Shown here: one piece after another, positions 1 through 13,000 of the stretch
Numbering within the stretch: position 1 is the first letter of the stretch
Layout: each line of letters begins with the position of its first letter
Position numbers and translations under genes: made by a program
NCBI GenBank assembly: GCA_016801885.1
Contig: CM028886.1
Location: 17,511,866 to 17,575,865 of the forward strand
Reading direction: 5' to 3'
From: Toxotes chatareus
Lineage: Eukaryota > Chordata > Actinopteri > Toxotidae
Length of the DNA stretch: 64,000 nucleotides
The notes under the pieces: generated by a model
Database searches by the model: none
Told to the model about the DNA's origin: nothing
What the model saw: only the letters and a program-made list of their open reading frames with translations

Positions 1-70
1 TTTATAAAAACTTAATGATTATTAATAATAGTAACAAAGGAATGACTGTAATAATATTGTCTGCCTTCAG

Positions 71-170
71 GGACGGAGAGGAACTGGACAGCCAGGGAGA
101 CGCCAGCAGCCAACCAGACACCATCTCCATTGCCTCACGTACATCTCAGAACACACTGGACAGTGACAAG
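71..170 (+). CDS. trio: trio exon: acidic/serine spacer before first SH3
   Basis: This 100-nt exon follows a CAG acceptor and ends at AAG|gtagga. It supplies the last base of one codon and then 33 codons beginning DGEELDSQGD and ending TSQNTLDSDK. The segment sits between the first DH-PH and the first SH3 in TRIO and kalirin and is strongly conserved in both. It is the first exon visible, so the gene continues to the left. A long (CA)n tract begins six bases after the donor. Confidence 0.93.
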
Positions 171-185
171 GTAGGAACACACACG

Positions 186-236
<51 letters not shown>

Positions 237-3200
237 ACACACACAAAATATCCTGGTATACTGAAAAAACTTTTTAGGATTGTTTAGTATGCAGCTATTC
301 TGTCCTTTGTCCATATGATGCCATCACACAGCGACATGATGGTAAGAAGCTGCAGCCGGGGTAGGCACAAGCAACTCTGTGTAAGTTGTTTCCTGTGAAA
401 TTGTTTGTTTGTGTTGGGAGGAAGACACAGTCCATCTGACAGAGCTTTAAAGCCGTGTGTGTGTGTGTGTGTGTGTGTGATTGAGTGCAACCGTGTGTGT
501 GTTTATGTGCGTGTGAGAGGGAGAGAGAATCTTATCTCAGTGAGAACAGGGACAGTCGGCCATGGTTATATCTGGTAATAGCACCACAGAAGGCCTGTCC
601 TCCTACGCTCAGTATGAGCAACTGTAAAGCTAACACACACACACACACACACACACAGATTAAAAAAATCTTTCTTTACTTTTATGTCATACTAATTATA
701 AACTGCAGCAGCAGATTCTTAAATGCGGTCACTGTTTTCATGCTTGAAAATACACTGCTGCTGTAATCAGGAAAATATGAAAATGACTTTAGCGTGTTTT
801 CCGTTGCTGTTTAGTTAACTGTTAGCACAAAGCTCATCTCTGTGCTCTGTGCTCATGTTTCCTAAATCTGTGTGCATGTGCGTCTATTCACTTCTGTCAA
901 AACTATCACAGATGCTAATTAATTAGTAACAGTTCCCTCCATTTAGCCCTTATTCCCTTGCACAAACCATCAAAACACACAGTAACACATGCAAATGTAA
1001 ATGTTGCGTCTCATCCTCACGTTTTGAATGCCTCTCTCTGTCTCTCTCTCTGTGAGGGCTCTCTGTGAGACCTCTCATTCAAGAGGCAGTGACAGTGGTG
1101 TGTTTGTGTTGATGTGTGTGTCCATGTTCCTGTGTGTGCCTATGCTTTAGTGACTGACTTGTGTGTCAGCAGCTTCAGCTTCAGCCTCCCACGCTCTCTT
1201 CGCAGAGGATGCTCGTCTGTATGCCAGACAGGAGAGCACAGTTTTAAGTCCTCACAGCTATCGATCTCACACTTTGCTTCGAGCAATTGAAAGAATCGGG
1301 CAACCATTGTGGTTCTTTTTTTTTTCCCCTCTAATTTTCTGTCTCTAATTTTTTGTTGATAAATGGACAACAGTGAGCTAAATTGTGGAAACAGTTGTTT
1401 AAAGACAAGGACGGATTAACTGCACCACTCCGGGGAAGAGACACCTAACAGGGAATCATTTAAGCTTCAATAGTCTGATTGTAAGCACCCACAGAGGGGT
1501 GCTGTTGACTATAACAGTGGATGGCAGCGACTTTTCTATGAGCCTTGGGTTATTCACGTGGATCAGGATTTTAATTACCTAGGACTGGTTTCCCAGGAGG
1601 AAATACTCGATTAAAAACAGTAAATTTTACTATTTTCCTGACAACTTCCTGACTGTTTATCTAGTGAGCATCTTCTCATAGTGATTCAGGACGATCTTTG
1701 TGGATTCCTGCAGAAATCAGACTGCTCTATAGAGTTTTCTAGTTTTCTTTGGGACTTCTCTCACAATGAGGGAGTGGAAAACAATGGAGAGGCTGGAAGT
1801 CAGGAGCTCACATCCCGTTTCTCAGCTCCTCAGCTCTCTGGCTTTACCACACTACCAAAGGGTATGTTGCTAATATCGTGCTTTGCAGTATTTGAAAAGA
1901 AAAACACCATTGTGACATTTACACATCTTTGAAATTATTGATGTAGTCTATTTCAGTAATGAGAAAAAAACAAAAAAGAAAACAAAACGCTGTAGAAATT
2001 TCAACATTATAAATAAAGAACACAAGTCCAATTTTATCTGTAGTAAACAAAACGTGTGAATGTTTATGGGATGCTGGGTGAATGACTAACTCCATGTTTC
2101 TCATGTTTAACATAAATGCTCACAAGATGATTGATATTATAAAGTTTTCTCGGATATAAAGATACATCAGTTTTACAGTTTTAAAATTTACCATGGACAA
2201 CGTGAACTGAAAATTGATTAAGGGTGACTTAGGGAGTTGGAATAATGAAACTGAACTAGGTTGCTATGTATAAAAGACGTACAAACAGAGAGGAGAGGAG
2301 AAGGAGGAGAAGCTACACATTACTGGACATTTATGGTTTTCATTTGCGGTTAATGTTTTCAGTAAAAAATGTTCATTTTAACTATGTCACAGACTGTCAG
2401 AAATTGTGTATTTTTGTATTAGATAGTTGTACAATAACAGAATTTGTGCACCCTCTGGTGTACCATTGCTGTATACCTTGTTCTGTGAGCGCACAATTCT
2501 TCTTTACGAGATAGAATCATGAATAGCACCGAGCAGCTGAATTTTCCACCTTGTTCCACCTTTATCTCATATTGCTTTTCTCTTCATAGACACTCAGATG
2601 ATCAGAGTCAGATCGTCAGAGTGACGTTTTGTTCAGCTGAGCCTAGAATGAGTCATCAATCGTCAGTGCATGTACACTTTTACTTTACAGTACTACTTGA
2701 CTGCCTGTGCTGTCACTAAAGGATGTTGCGTGGGATTATTTGCTTTTCGCTTTGAGAGCCAATTAATTCCATTTAGTAATGTCAGAATTAATTTTACTGG
2801 AGGTTGATGCTTGTTGGCATTGGCTCTTAGTACCGTGTATTTATAGTGCTGTGTAATTGACTGTTTTTAGTTTATTTGTGGCAAGATTATTGAAATTCAG
2901 AAGAAATAATAGGAAATTGAATTTATGTCTGTCTTTTGAATTGATAGTCGAATTGAGAGGTCACAGATATACAACGCTGGCTTTTCCTGTGAGCTGGTAA
3001 TCAGTACTAATTGAATGAGATACATATGAACAGTAGCTTTTATAAGTCACTCTTTTATTGAGTGTTCAGTCCTAAATATCACTACACACTGGCTGGAGAA
3101 TTATCTTTTGAAAAATCAGTTTTCCAAGAAGATTTTCATTCCTCCTCAATAAGTTTCATTTCAGTCAGTTCATCAACAATCTAATCACAGTTTATCACCA

Positions 3201-6200
3201 CATACTCAGTTTTACATTATTTTGTTTAATGATGTGTTGGATTTAATTTACCTTCACTGAATAACTGGTGGAGACTGAACGTGTGCTTTGTTCCAACATG
3301 TGAACAGTACAAATATCAACAAGTGTTTACAGATCTCTGTTCTGTCCCCGTTTCAGCTGTCCGGTGGCTGTGAGTTGACAGTCGTGATCCATGACTTTGT
3401 GGCTAGTAATGGCGGCAGCAGTGGGGAGCTGACGGTGCGCAGAGGCCAGACTGTGGAGGTTCTTGAGCGACTCCACGACAAGCCGGACTGGTGCCTCGTG
3501 CGGACCACAGACCGTTCTCCAGCCCAGGAGGGCATCGTACCCTGCTCCATGCTCTGTATCGCTCATTCCAGGTCCTCCATGGAGATGGAGGGGCTCTTCA
3601 ACCACAAAGGTAGGAGTAGTGTGTTCCCTTAGGTTTTTATACCTACATTGGCAGGTGGACTGGGAGTTATTCTCTAATATTGAGAACATCAGAACATTAG
3701 GAAAAGCTAATTGAATGTATTTCATGTTTGGAAACAGCAAAGGTGGCCTGCTGAATCTTCTTATCTCACCAAACAGCTGATTGCCACATCCATGCACATA
3801 CAGGCACCTGAAAGATAAGGGAAAGCTAATAGGATGTATTTCTTGTTTGCAAACATAGCATTTGGTGACCTGTAGAACCTTTACTTCTCATTAGACAGCT
3901 GCTTCAGGAAAGCATCTACATGTATTTCTAGGTGTTGCTATGCAACTGTGCATAGCCCACTTGAAGCACAGCTCTCTTTTAATTATCTTAAAATAATTTC
4001 AACCTTTGAATTGCCAGCACTGTTAACATCCACAGACCTCATTATTGTCAAAAACCCTTTTTTGTCTTATACATGCAGCAGCATGTCCATCAATTGTAAC
4101 AAACATGAAATGTTAAAACTGCTTTGTCAGGGTGCAACCCTGGAGGATTTGATGTCAGAGTTTGCATCAGTTTCATACCCAATGGTTTTCATTAAGAGGA
4201 GTCAATAATGTGGTTCCCAAGGTGTTTTCCACAGTGTGTGTGTCTGTGTGTGTTAACCTCACACCAGCTCTGGTTACAGTAACAGAAATATTGTTGAATC
4301 ATGCCCTGCCAGGAAATTAACTGCGTCATAGTTCTGAACAGATTATTATAAAAAATGTGGAAATTTTTTTCTGCATAAACAAACACACACACATTGTGCA
4401 TTCACTACTCTATAGACTATCAGTTGGCAGTTTATTAGGAACACCTGGCTAAGACTAATGTAGTCTAATGCATCAAGTCAAATCCTCCTTCTTGTCAATG
4501 TTCAGATTTTTTTGAAACTGTATAATTTTTTGAATGTTGTCTCTGGTGCTGTTGAACATTGCATGTTGTTGTTGTGTTCCTATTACTTTGTCCATCCCAT
4601 TCAGATCAATCAGTGCAGGTATAATGCGATGCAGTTCAATATATGTATCGATGTGTACACTCACACGCACACATTCATATATAAATGGGTTGGTGACTGG
4701 TTCCTCCATGGGGTAATCTGGTCTGTTTCCTGCACAGAGCATCCGTTCGTGGTTTGATGCAATGGCATCTGCTGTCTTACAATTTGACATCTCACTGAGC
4801 CTTGGCAATCAGGCCTGATATCGGCCGCTTCATGATATTTTTTCTCATGTCAGCACCTGTGGCCATGTAAGGCACTGGTGTTGATCTCATCTGAAATTGT
4901 AGATAGATAGATTAATAGATATTGTTATTACTATATTTGCATGTACCATAATCAATTCAGCGCTAAAGTACAAAGCAAAGAATAAATATAGCGAAGAAAA
5001 TAAGTGAGAGGAAACAGCTTTGTACACAGACCTGATCCTCATTGGTTGGTTGAAGTTAAGAGCTGCTGTCATCATGTCTTGACAGAAGTTTCTGCTCGTG
5101 CTTTTCCCTCTTTAATCTGGAAGAGTGGGTGAAAGCTGCTTGTTTCTATGGCAATATAGCATACAAATATTTTTGCTGGCAGCCTCTTTGTAATCAGTAT
5201 GAGAAAGGTCTGCATTTGAATTTAAAATTATATGGTGCTTGGACTCTACATACAGGAGCTCACAGCTTTGGAACTAGCTGAATGATTTACTACCGTAGTA
5301 CAGTACAGGAAGAAGGGTAGAATTTCCCAACTGCTTTTTAACTCCAGCTTCACTGTTTCTCATCTCTGTTGGCTCACGGAGGCTGTTGTTTCTATCTGCC
5401 TTTCCTTGGTTTCTTGGCTGTGGCATAACCAGCCCTCAGTGTTTGTATCTGTGTGGTCAGAGGGAGTGATGAAAAGGAGCTTCTCACTGCAGGGGTTCCT
5501 GTGGTCAAAAAAAAAGGCTGTTGCTGAGGAGGAGGAAGACAAGGATGAAAAAGAAAAGAAAAGAAAAAAATGTCTTTGCTACTTTGTTAGACTTTTGTTT
5601 ACTGACCAACCATGTCGACCACTTTGTCCAAAGTTGTGGAGGTGCAACCGTTTAGGGGATTAGAGCATTGTCCAGGAAATCTCCCATTTTCCTGCTGTGC
5701 CTCACAGCCAGGAATAATTAACTGTTGGTGGCCGATGTCTGTGTCTGGAATAACAGAACTGAATAGAAATGAATGGTTCCCTTCCAGTAAAATTAGCCTG
5801 TGAAGTGGCAGCTGGCCGTCTGCTCTGATTTTGAGATGTTTTACTGTCAAATAACAGTAGTTCACTTGTGTAACGTGTGCTCAGTGTGTATTTTCTAAAT
5901 GTTAACTCAAAACCTGTGTTTCGAGTTAACATTTTGCACAGGTTTCAGTGGCTTTCAGCTAGCTGCTGAAAGCTGTGCAAACCTACACATTCCTGTTCAA
6001 TCAGGTTTAGATCACTTTCATCTACATGCGAATCACATTTTCAGTTTGATTGCTGGAATTTCCCTTGTTTACCAAATCAGTTGAAACATGCAGGTTGACT
6101 CTCAGTGCCTCTCGAAATAAAATAAATACAAAGACACACACACACACACACTTAATGACAGTGTTATTGATAAAAGGAATCTGTAAGGAGCAGAGAGTAA

Positions 6201-9200
6201 GTATAGACCAGGGTCTGTACATGTGCGTGCGTGTTCTTACAGGAAGGAGTATGTTTGGAGCCCAGGAAAACACACACACACACACAAACAGACACTCACA
6301 GTTAAACAGGGAGATCTTTGTGCATCTAGCCTGCATAGCTGATCTAGACTTCCTAGTGTGCACAGGGACGTTGTCAGATGAAATTACGATGTTTGAAATA
6401 GAGTAAAGTGTTGAATATATATAGCAGTAGTTACAAATCTCGGGATCTCTAATAAATTCCCCACTGGGGATTCTGAATTCTGCAGAAACTATTTGAAATT
6501 TGTAACCAACCACTGAGTATGACACAGATTTTTCCACTGAGCATTTTGCTGTTCATTTCTGTTGGGTTTTATAACCAAGTCTATATTTGTTCCAAGCATA
6601 CTGCACAACTTGTATCCATCCTAATGCCTGTAAAATATGCACCCACCCACACAAACTGAGTGGGTGCCTCTACAAAGGGTAATACGGTAGATGTGCTGCA
6701 TGTTTCCAGACGTCCCTTTGGAACAGGAGAGGCACAGTGGAGGCTTGCCCAATATCCTCACAGCAGCCCACTCACGAGGGAGGGAGGGAGGGAGGTAGGG
6801 AGGGAAGGAGATACAAAGAGAGGAGAGCGAGAGAAAACATCCTACTCTCTAATGCTGCATTTGACTTTTTCTTTTTCTTCGTACGGAACTTCACACTTTC
6901 TCTCCCTGGAATTTCAGCAGCGTATACTGCAGCATTATTCTTACTTTTTCACTGTAAGTCATTTCAAAAACAATTTTAGCTTTTGCATTGGAATTTGAAT
7001 ATGAAGTCAGTTGCCGTACCTGTGGAGATGCTGTGAGGGAATATTTCAAGTCAGTGTTCTGTTCATATTTGACTGACATGGCCCGTGGAATCGAGTCCTT
7101 GGTGTCTCTAAATCCATTCTGCTCCATGGATTCAGCACAGGGAGGACACTCTGACAGCTGCAAGTTCTGGCTGCTGGATCTGGGTAGGTGGCTCGATCAT
7201 GAGTAACACACGAGTAACAACATAATGAACACGAATAATTTTCCTTCTCTTCTGCAAACAAACAATATTTCAATGTCAGGGTAGGTTTTGCTTGATATCC
7301 ATGAAGATTCTCAATAATCCAGGTCAGGGTTATCCAAGAAGAGTTGAATCGAGGGCAGCTGTTCTGTTTTATAAAGGGCTTCTTCTGTTTGTTTTTTATT
7401 TTGTACCACAGTTTGTTATGGAGGTTATAGCCTGTCTTTTTATGCTTTTGATACTATAGGTTACAGTACGTCGGGAATGAGAAATTACATAAGTGATGAG
7501 TTGCTCTAGTTTACCATTTTGGTGTTATTTTTTTTCATCATGACATGTCCAGGGTATAAAGAAACTATGCTGGTAAGGTCTGAATTTGATTTTGCTTGTG
7601 ATTGTATCATATAAAGACACAGTTTTTGCTCAGCTTGTCCTTGTTTGTTGTCAAGTCCACAGCAGTTATTTTCAAATGGGTTTAGTGCTGAGGGTATTCA
7701 CTAATCAAGTGTGGATTATGTTGTGGCATTATTGCTGTGAAAGTAATTTGGTGATTGTACTGTTGAGTGATGAAATGTTAAATCTACTGAAATCGCACTG
7801 ACAAGATTATATCTTTGCGCTCATCTGCACAACAGGTCAGACTGGGGCTGCACAGATGGGCAGAGGGTTTCACTGTGTTATACCCCAGAGAGAAGAGGAA
7901 ATAATGAGGTCAAACAGAACAAAAAAACAAAACAAAACATGAGCCTCTTAAATGTTGTCCCTTTGCTCTTTGTTCGCCTTATACCATTTAATAAAGCATA
8001 AAAAAACCCCACCAAAATATCAGACTACATTAGCCAGAACGTGTAGTGGGTGGTCTCTACATTCTGTATTTCCCATCCCATCTCCGCGCCTTTGCTAACT
8101 ATGGCTTTTGGTGGCAAGCATTCTCCAGTATTGTCCACATTTTAACAGATCAGTCAGCAAAACCCCCACAACAAGCTTTCCCACACCCTGCACCTCCACT
8201 CCTAAAAGCACACTGATGTATGTGTGTGTGTTTGTGTGTATCACTTCTCCTGGGGAAGATAAGACCACACCAAAGATGCTCCACTGGTGACACCTCTGGA
8301 ATCCCAGGCATGCTTCTGTGGAGCTGCGCAGACTTTTGGGATCACTCCAGTTGTACAACGGCCCCTCCCCTCCCTCCTATTCTGAGACATAGGGACACAC
8401 ACTCACAGTTGTAAATCTAGCATGTTCTTTGCAGTAGCGTGAATGAGCAGTGATTGAATTATGGTAGCATGTCAGTAGCCTGCAGATTAATTAGCAAACA
8501 TCTGAAGATGCAGTAGAGAGCATCTGGTGGCCTCTTAGTGGGATTCTTCTCATGAGTATCAGCCCACAGAGTTACACTGAGAGCATGGTATTATTAGAGG
8601 TTCGAATATATGTGAGGGTTGTAAAAGTTTAAGCAGAACTGTGTAGGCAAATGTAGAAGATACATTGATGTTCTGGAATAGTTGAGTGTGTGGCTGTGTA
8701 ATTAGTATGTGTATCATGTGCCAAACATTAATTCTACATAAAGATATAGAAGCGCATGACTCCAGTGATCATCGCAGACGTCTCGGCAGTAAAACACTCT
8801 AATGAGTCCATCTGATGAATTAACCAGGAAGTGAACGAGATGCCTTTGATCCAAATTTGCTCCAGAGACAGAGACACCAGTTCACTAACCGAGTCAGGAT
8901 AAGCATTTTGGCACAGATTAATAAAGATATCACTACATTTTTTTTGAAGCTTGTTGTAATTAAAAAGTTTTGTCTGGAAATGAAATATGAGAAAATTATG
9001 TTGACTATGAAAAAGAGACATTTATGGTTAGAGCCTCTGTAGAATTATACAGGAGATACTGATAAATTGTCCTAATAAAGTTTTGCCATATTAGGTTTAT
9101 TCTCTTGCAGCTTCAAGGAAATGGCCAGCAATTTAATTTTTTTTAATGTTGTGTTAACCTAGTATCATTATGTGCCTCTGATGTATTTATTGTTTTTATA

Positions 9201-9985
9201 TTTAGAAGGCTGCATTTGTAAATAGAAGCTTTCCAGATGGGAGCGATGGGACCAGATGTTATTTGGAATTGCCACTTTTGTTTTGAGCCCAGGAATAAAA
9301 ATGCTGCTGGTGAAATTAAAAATAAGAATTAAATTAATTTCACAAGTGTAAACCAGAGGAAATACAATAATTCATATATTCAGGTAGTACAACGTCAAGA
9401 TGAAGAGAATAATCCACTTCAGTTCTAAAGAGGCCTCTTGGCATCTGAGTTGTGAAACATCTTCACGTCTACTCTTTCAGTCCAGTGGATTATTCATTTG
9501 GTCTTGACGTGTTTAAGAATCATGTTTCAACAAATGCAGTTTTACTTCAGTTTAATCATCTTAAATACAATTGTTATGAGAGGCGGACAAACTCTTAGCT
9601 GGTCTCACCCCTGCAAACAAAGTGCATGTCTGCCAGTCTGCAATTTTGTTTCCCATGAGTAAGAGTCTGACCAGCTGTTCCTGAGGTGTCTCCACTGAGA
9701 AAGACACCCTGCAGGGTAAAGGCCGAAGGTCGCGCCCTCTGTGTGTGTATGTGTGTCTCTAGGGTTATTTTCCACTGAGAAGGAATGTGTCAAGGCTACT
9801 GACCCCATGTTTCATCCATTTACCCCCCTGTTAGCACGACCTCTTCTGTCTAACCAGAGCATGTAGATTAGCACTAAATGCTTATTTGTTAAAGTGTGAA
9901 GATTTTAGTCATGTCACATAAAGGATGGGTGGAGAGCTTTTTTTTTTGGGGGGGGGTGCACCACATTATCCATGGTTTATTTATA

Positions 9986-10016
<31 letters not shown>

Positions 10017-13000
10017 TTAATGACAATTATTAGTCCAAATTTATGGAAATCTAATTTTAATATTGTCAACTTGTGGAGACCTTGTTCCATTTCAGTTGAA
10101 GGTATTTGAATTGTATTTAAAGGGATTTAAAACTAATTTTCTCTCACCACAAACACAAATGGTATGAATCCACAGCGTAACGTATCTGTCTGTCAGACTT
10201 GCCAGGCAGCATCTGATGTAACAGCTGAGATGTGCCTGCTAACAACATGTGTACATGTCAGGTTGTGACCCCAGCACGTCTGAAGGAAGCATAATCTGTT
10301 TACTCCGCATGAGAAGTCCTGACTCCTGTGTCTGGCTCCCTGGCTCTTCCCCTTTAAAAGCACAAGTTTCCACCTTAGAGTTGCATTATGTAGGTCAGTA
10401 GGTGTGTGCTGTATGCCGTCAGTGTGTCAGTTGTAATAAAAATAGCAGAAAGGGGTCTGGTTTACATTAATAAACAACAGTTTTATGATGTTTAAGCATA
10501 CCCTTATTTACCCAATAATACAAAAGCCTAGTCAGCACCTGTACTTTTTGCTTTTAGTATGAACAGTGGATAAAATGTAATGGTGTTATCTGCTGAAGTA
10601 ACTGTAAACAGAACTCATAAAGGCAGGTTTTCATAGTCCTTGTAGACCAACTGTAGTAAATGCAAAGGCATTCCAAGATCAGAATTACAGCCTTTAGTAG
10701 GCTCCATGATTGCACCCATGACTAAAACATTCCAGGGCAACAAATGGTTGTGACTCTGGTTTTCATTTAGTTATGCGGGGGAGATAGTTTAGGCAGGTAA
10801 ATCACACGGCTTCCCCAAAATCTATACTAAACGTTGAGATTGTATGTAACCACTTGTGCTACCAAAAGCGATTATCAAAGTGCCCTCAAGCAAGACAGAC
10901 AAACCCTGCACATCTCCTGTTGTCTTTAAATAGGCCCTTTGGGTGGAATTTATTGATGAGCAGTTCAAGCTTCGCTTTCCCTGAGTGATGCATCAGTATC
11001 TGTATGACTCTCCTGTGAAAAAAAAAAGAATTGCAGGATGAAAACAGGATAAGAAGATGTGTGTCCTCACCCGCTCTGCCTCGACATATTCAGGTTGTTG
11101 TTCTCCTGACTGAGGGCCAAGAAAATCTCGCATGAGGCAGCTGAATATTGCAGAATGATTGAAAGATCATGACTGTTATGACTGAGGTTATTCTGAAGAT
11201 ATCTCCAAATGACCTGGGCTTTGTCAGAGCGAGATGGTGAGACAGAAGGTGGTCGGACAGAAGGTGGCTTTAGACTCTTAACAGAGCCTGATGTGGGAGC
11301 TGCTTGATATTCTGAGATCAGTGCTTTCTTCTTCCTTTGCATGCGATGTGAGAACACATGCTTCATATCAGCAGAGCACAGTAAAACATGAGTCTCCCAG
11401 AGGCTCAATGAGTGACACGCACATTCGTGTGCAGATGCGTTCATTCAGGAGCAACCACGTACACACTCAACAATGCGGGGCTGTGTGAAAACATCCAGTG
11501 AAGGAGAGCAGAATTTCCACACCTGCCATTCATAAGAGCCGTTCAGCTTGGTCACATTGCTTAATCTTTAGCAGCTGCATCTATCTAACCACATTAATAG
11601 ATAAATGATGGAGAAGCTGAAGCCTGAATCTCTCAGACCTTTTGCTCTTTTGTCAAGCTGCTGCACAATATCCCAAAAATATGGATAGTCTTGTCTTGTA
11701 TTCAGACTTAAATCAATATGGTTCTCAAAAACACGCGTTTCTGCATTTAGCTTTGGAGATCAACAGCTCACGATGTGATCTGATGCAAACAATTCAGAGC
11801 TGAGTGATGTAGGAGGAGAGTATCGTCCACAAGTCAACTTCAGCCCCCATACAGATGCTTTTTTTTTTGCAGTCAGGCCCTCTCTGGAAGTCACGTGCTG
11901 CTCTGCACGATGAAAACATCATCTCCTGAGACCTTTCATCAGTTTAGGACTGTGTTCAGAAGCTTTGATGAGAATCCTTGGAACATGTCCCATTTGGATT
12001 TTTGGAAGATAGTAAAAGGTGCTCTCCTCATCCTTGGGTGACTGCCTAAGTTCTTTGTCTCACTCTTTTGTATTGGCAGCAGAGTAGGGGACACTCTTAA
12101 ATCATGCATTCCCTTCTGTTGAGCTGTGAAGTCCTACAGGAGGTGAAAGGTCTTGTTCAGGGAATGTTGTGTGGTCTCAAACCTGGGGTCATGTTGCACA
12201 GTGTGAAAGCACACAAAGAAATTAGCATTATCATCCCAGGACTCCTTGGCCAGTTAGTTTGTTGAGTGAGGCGAGAGGTTTTGTTTCCTCCTTCAATAGA
12301 ATGCAGCGTTGTTTTGGATGATGAAAAAAAAACTATTAAGGGGCAGTGGAGGGTGAAGGGGACTAGGCTAAAAGGAAGGAGGAGAGAGAACAGGAGTGAG
12401 TGAACAGAAAGGTGAGACAGACAGGTGTGTCTTTGAAGTATTCAGACAAAGCCTCAAGCATCCCGTTATCCTGTATTTATTTATCTCATTGCTCCATTTC
12501 TACTGGAAGAAGATCTTTCCTCCTACAGATTCCCCAAGGAGCCGCCATCACTGTGAGGGGGAGGGCTGCCTGCCTGCTGCACACAACACATACAAAAACA
12601 GTACAAACAAACAAATGCACACAGATCTTACCTTACTAACCTTTTAGCTATAGAACTTCACATTTTCATATTGCAGGACTTGATGCTGTTGTGTTTGCAG
12701 GCATTTGTGATGTTTTACAGAACCATACAACAATAATCATATGGATTAGTTGTTATCTAGTGTTAGCCACAGAATTAAAACGAAGTGTAAGACTAACATC
12801 AAGTTCCAGTCCTGTGTTTTGATTTTTGTTAACACAACTTTTGTCTTCATTTGGATCACAGATTGTTCCCTTACACGTGTGGTAATATCATTATCAACCT
12901 CCTCTGTCTTTTCTCCACCTCACTTTTAGACACCTTGTCTGTATCCAGTAACGATGCCCTGCAGCCAGGCTCCAGCCATACCCTGGGCCCTCACAGCTCA

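Larger units (their letters stand above)
171..3356 (+). other. trio intron (3.2 kb) with three dinucleotide tracts
   Basis: The intron has a gtagga donor and a ccccgtttcag acceptor. It holds a long (CA)n tract at about 176-245, (GT)n at 455-479 and (AC)n at 632-657. The rest is AT-rich with no exon that fits the flanking phase-0 junction. Confidence 0.85.
3610..12929 (+). other. trio large intron (9.3 kb)
   Basis: This intron separates SH3-1 from the linker exons. It contains a degraded transposon-like repeat near 4424-4640, stem-loops near 5897-5973, short CA/GT tracts (6133-6151, 6270-6286, about 9979-10002), an imperfect inverted repeat at 9392-9510 and ordinary AT-rich sequence. I see no convincing coding exon. 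An alternative promoter or terminal exon for shorter TRIO isoforms could lie here but none is visible. Confidence 0.75.

Noticed and set aside
15..287. Open frames made of Thr-His or Cys-Val repeats around CA/GT tracts (also 284-490, 6022-6537, 50008-50265)
   Set aside because: They are translations of dinucleotide repeats and have no gene structure.
1681..1932. Possible cassette exon in the first trio intron (frame with FSHNEGVENNGEAGSQ)
   Set aside because: A cag acceptor and gtatgt donor bracket it, but the donor would leave one extra base, incompatible with the phase-0 junction between 170 and 3357, and the pyrimidine tract is poor.
3327..3797. 156-codon minus-strand frame across the SH3-1 exon
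   Set aside because: It is antisense to a clear SH3 coding exon and has no recognisable protein features.
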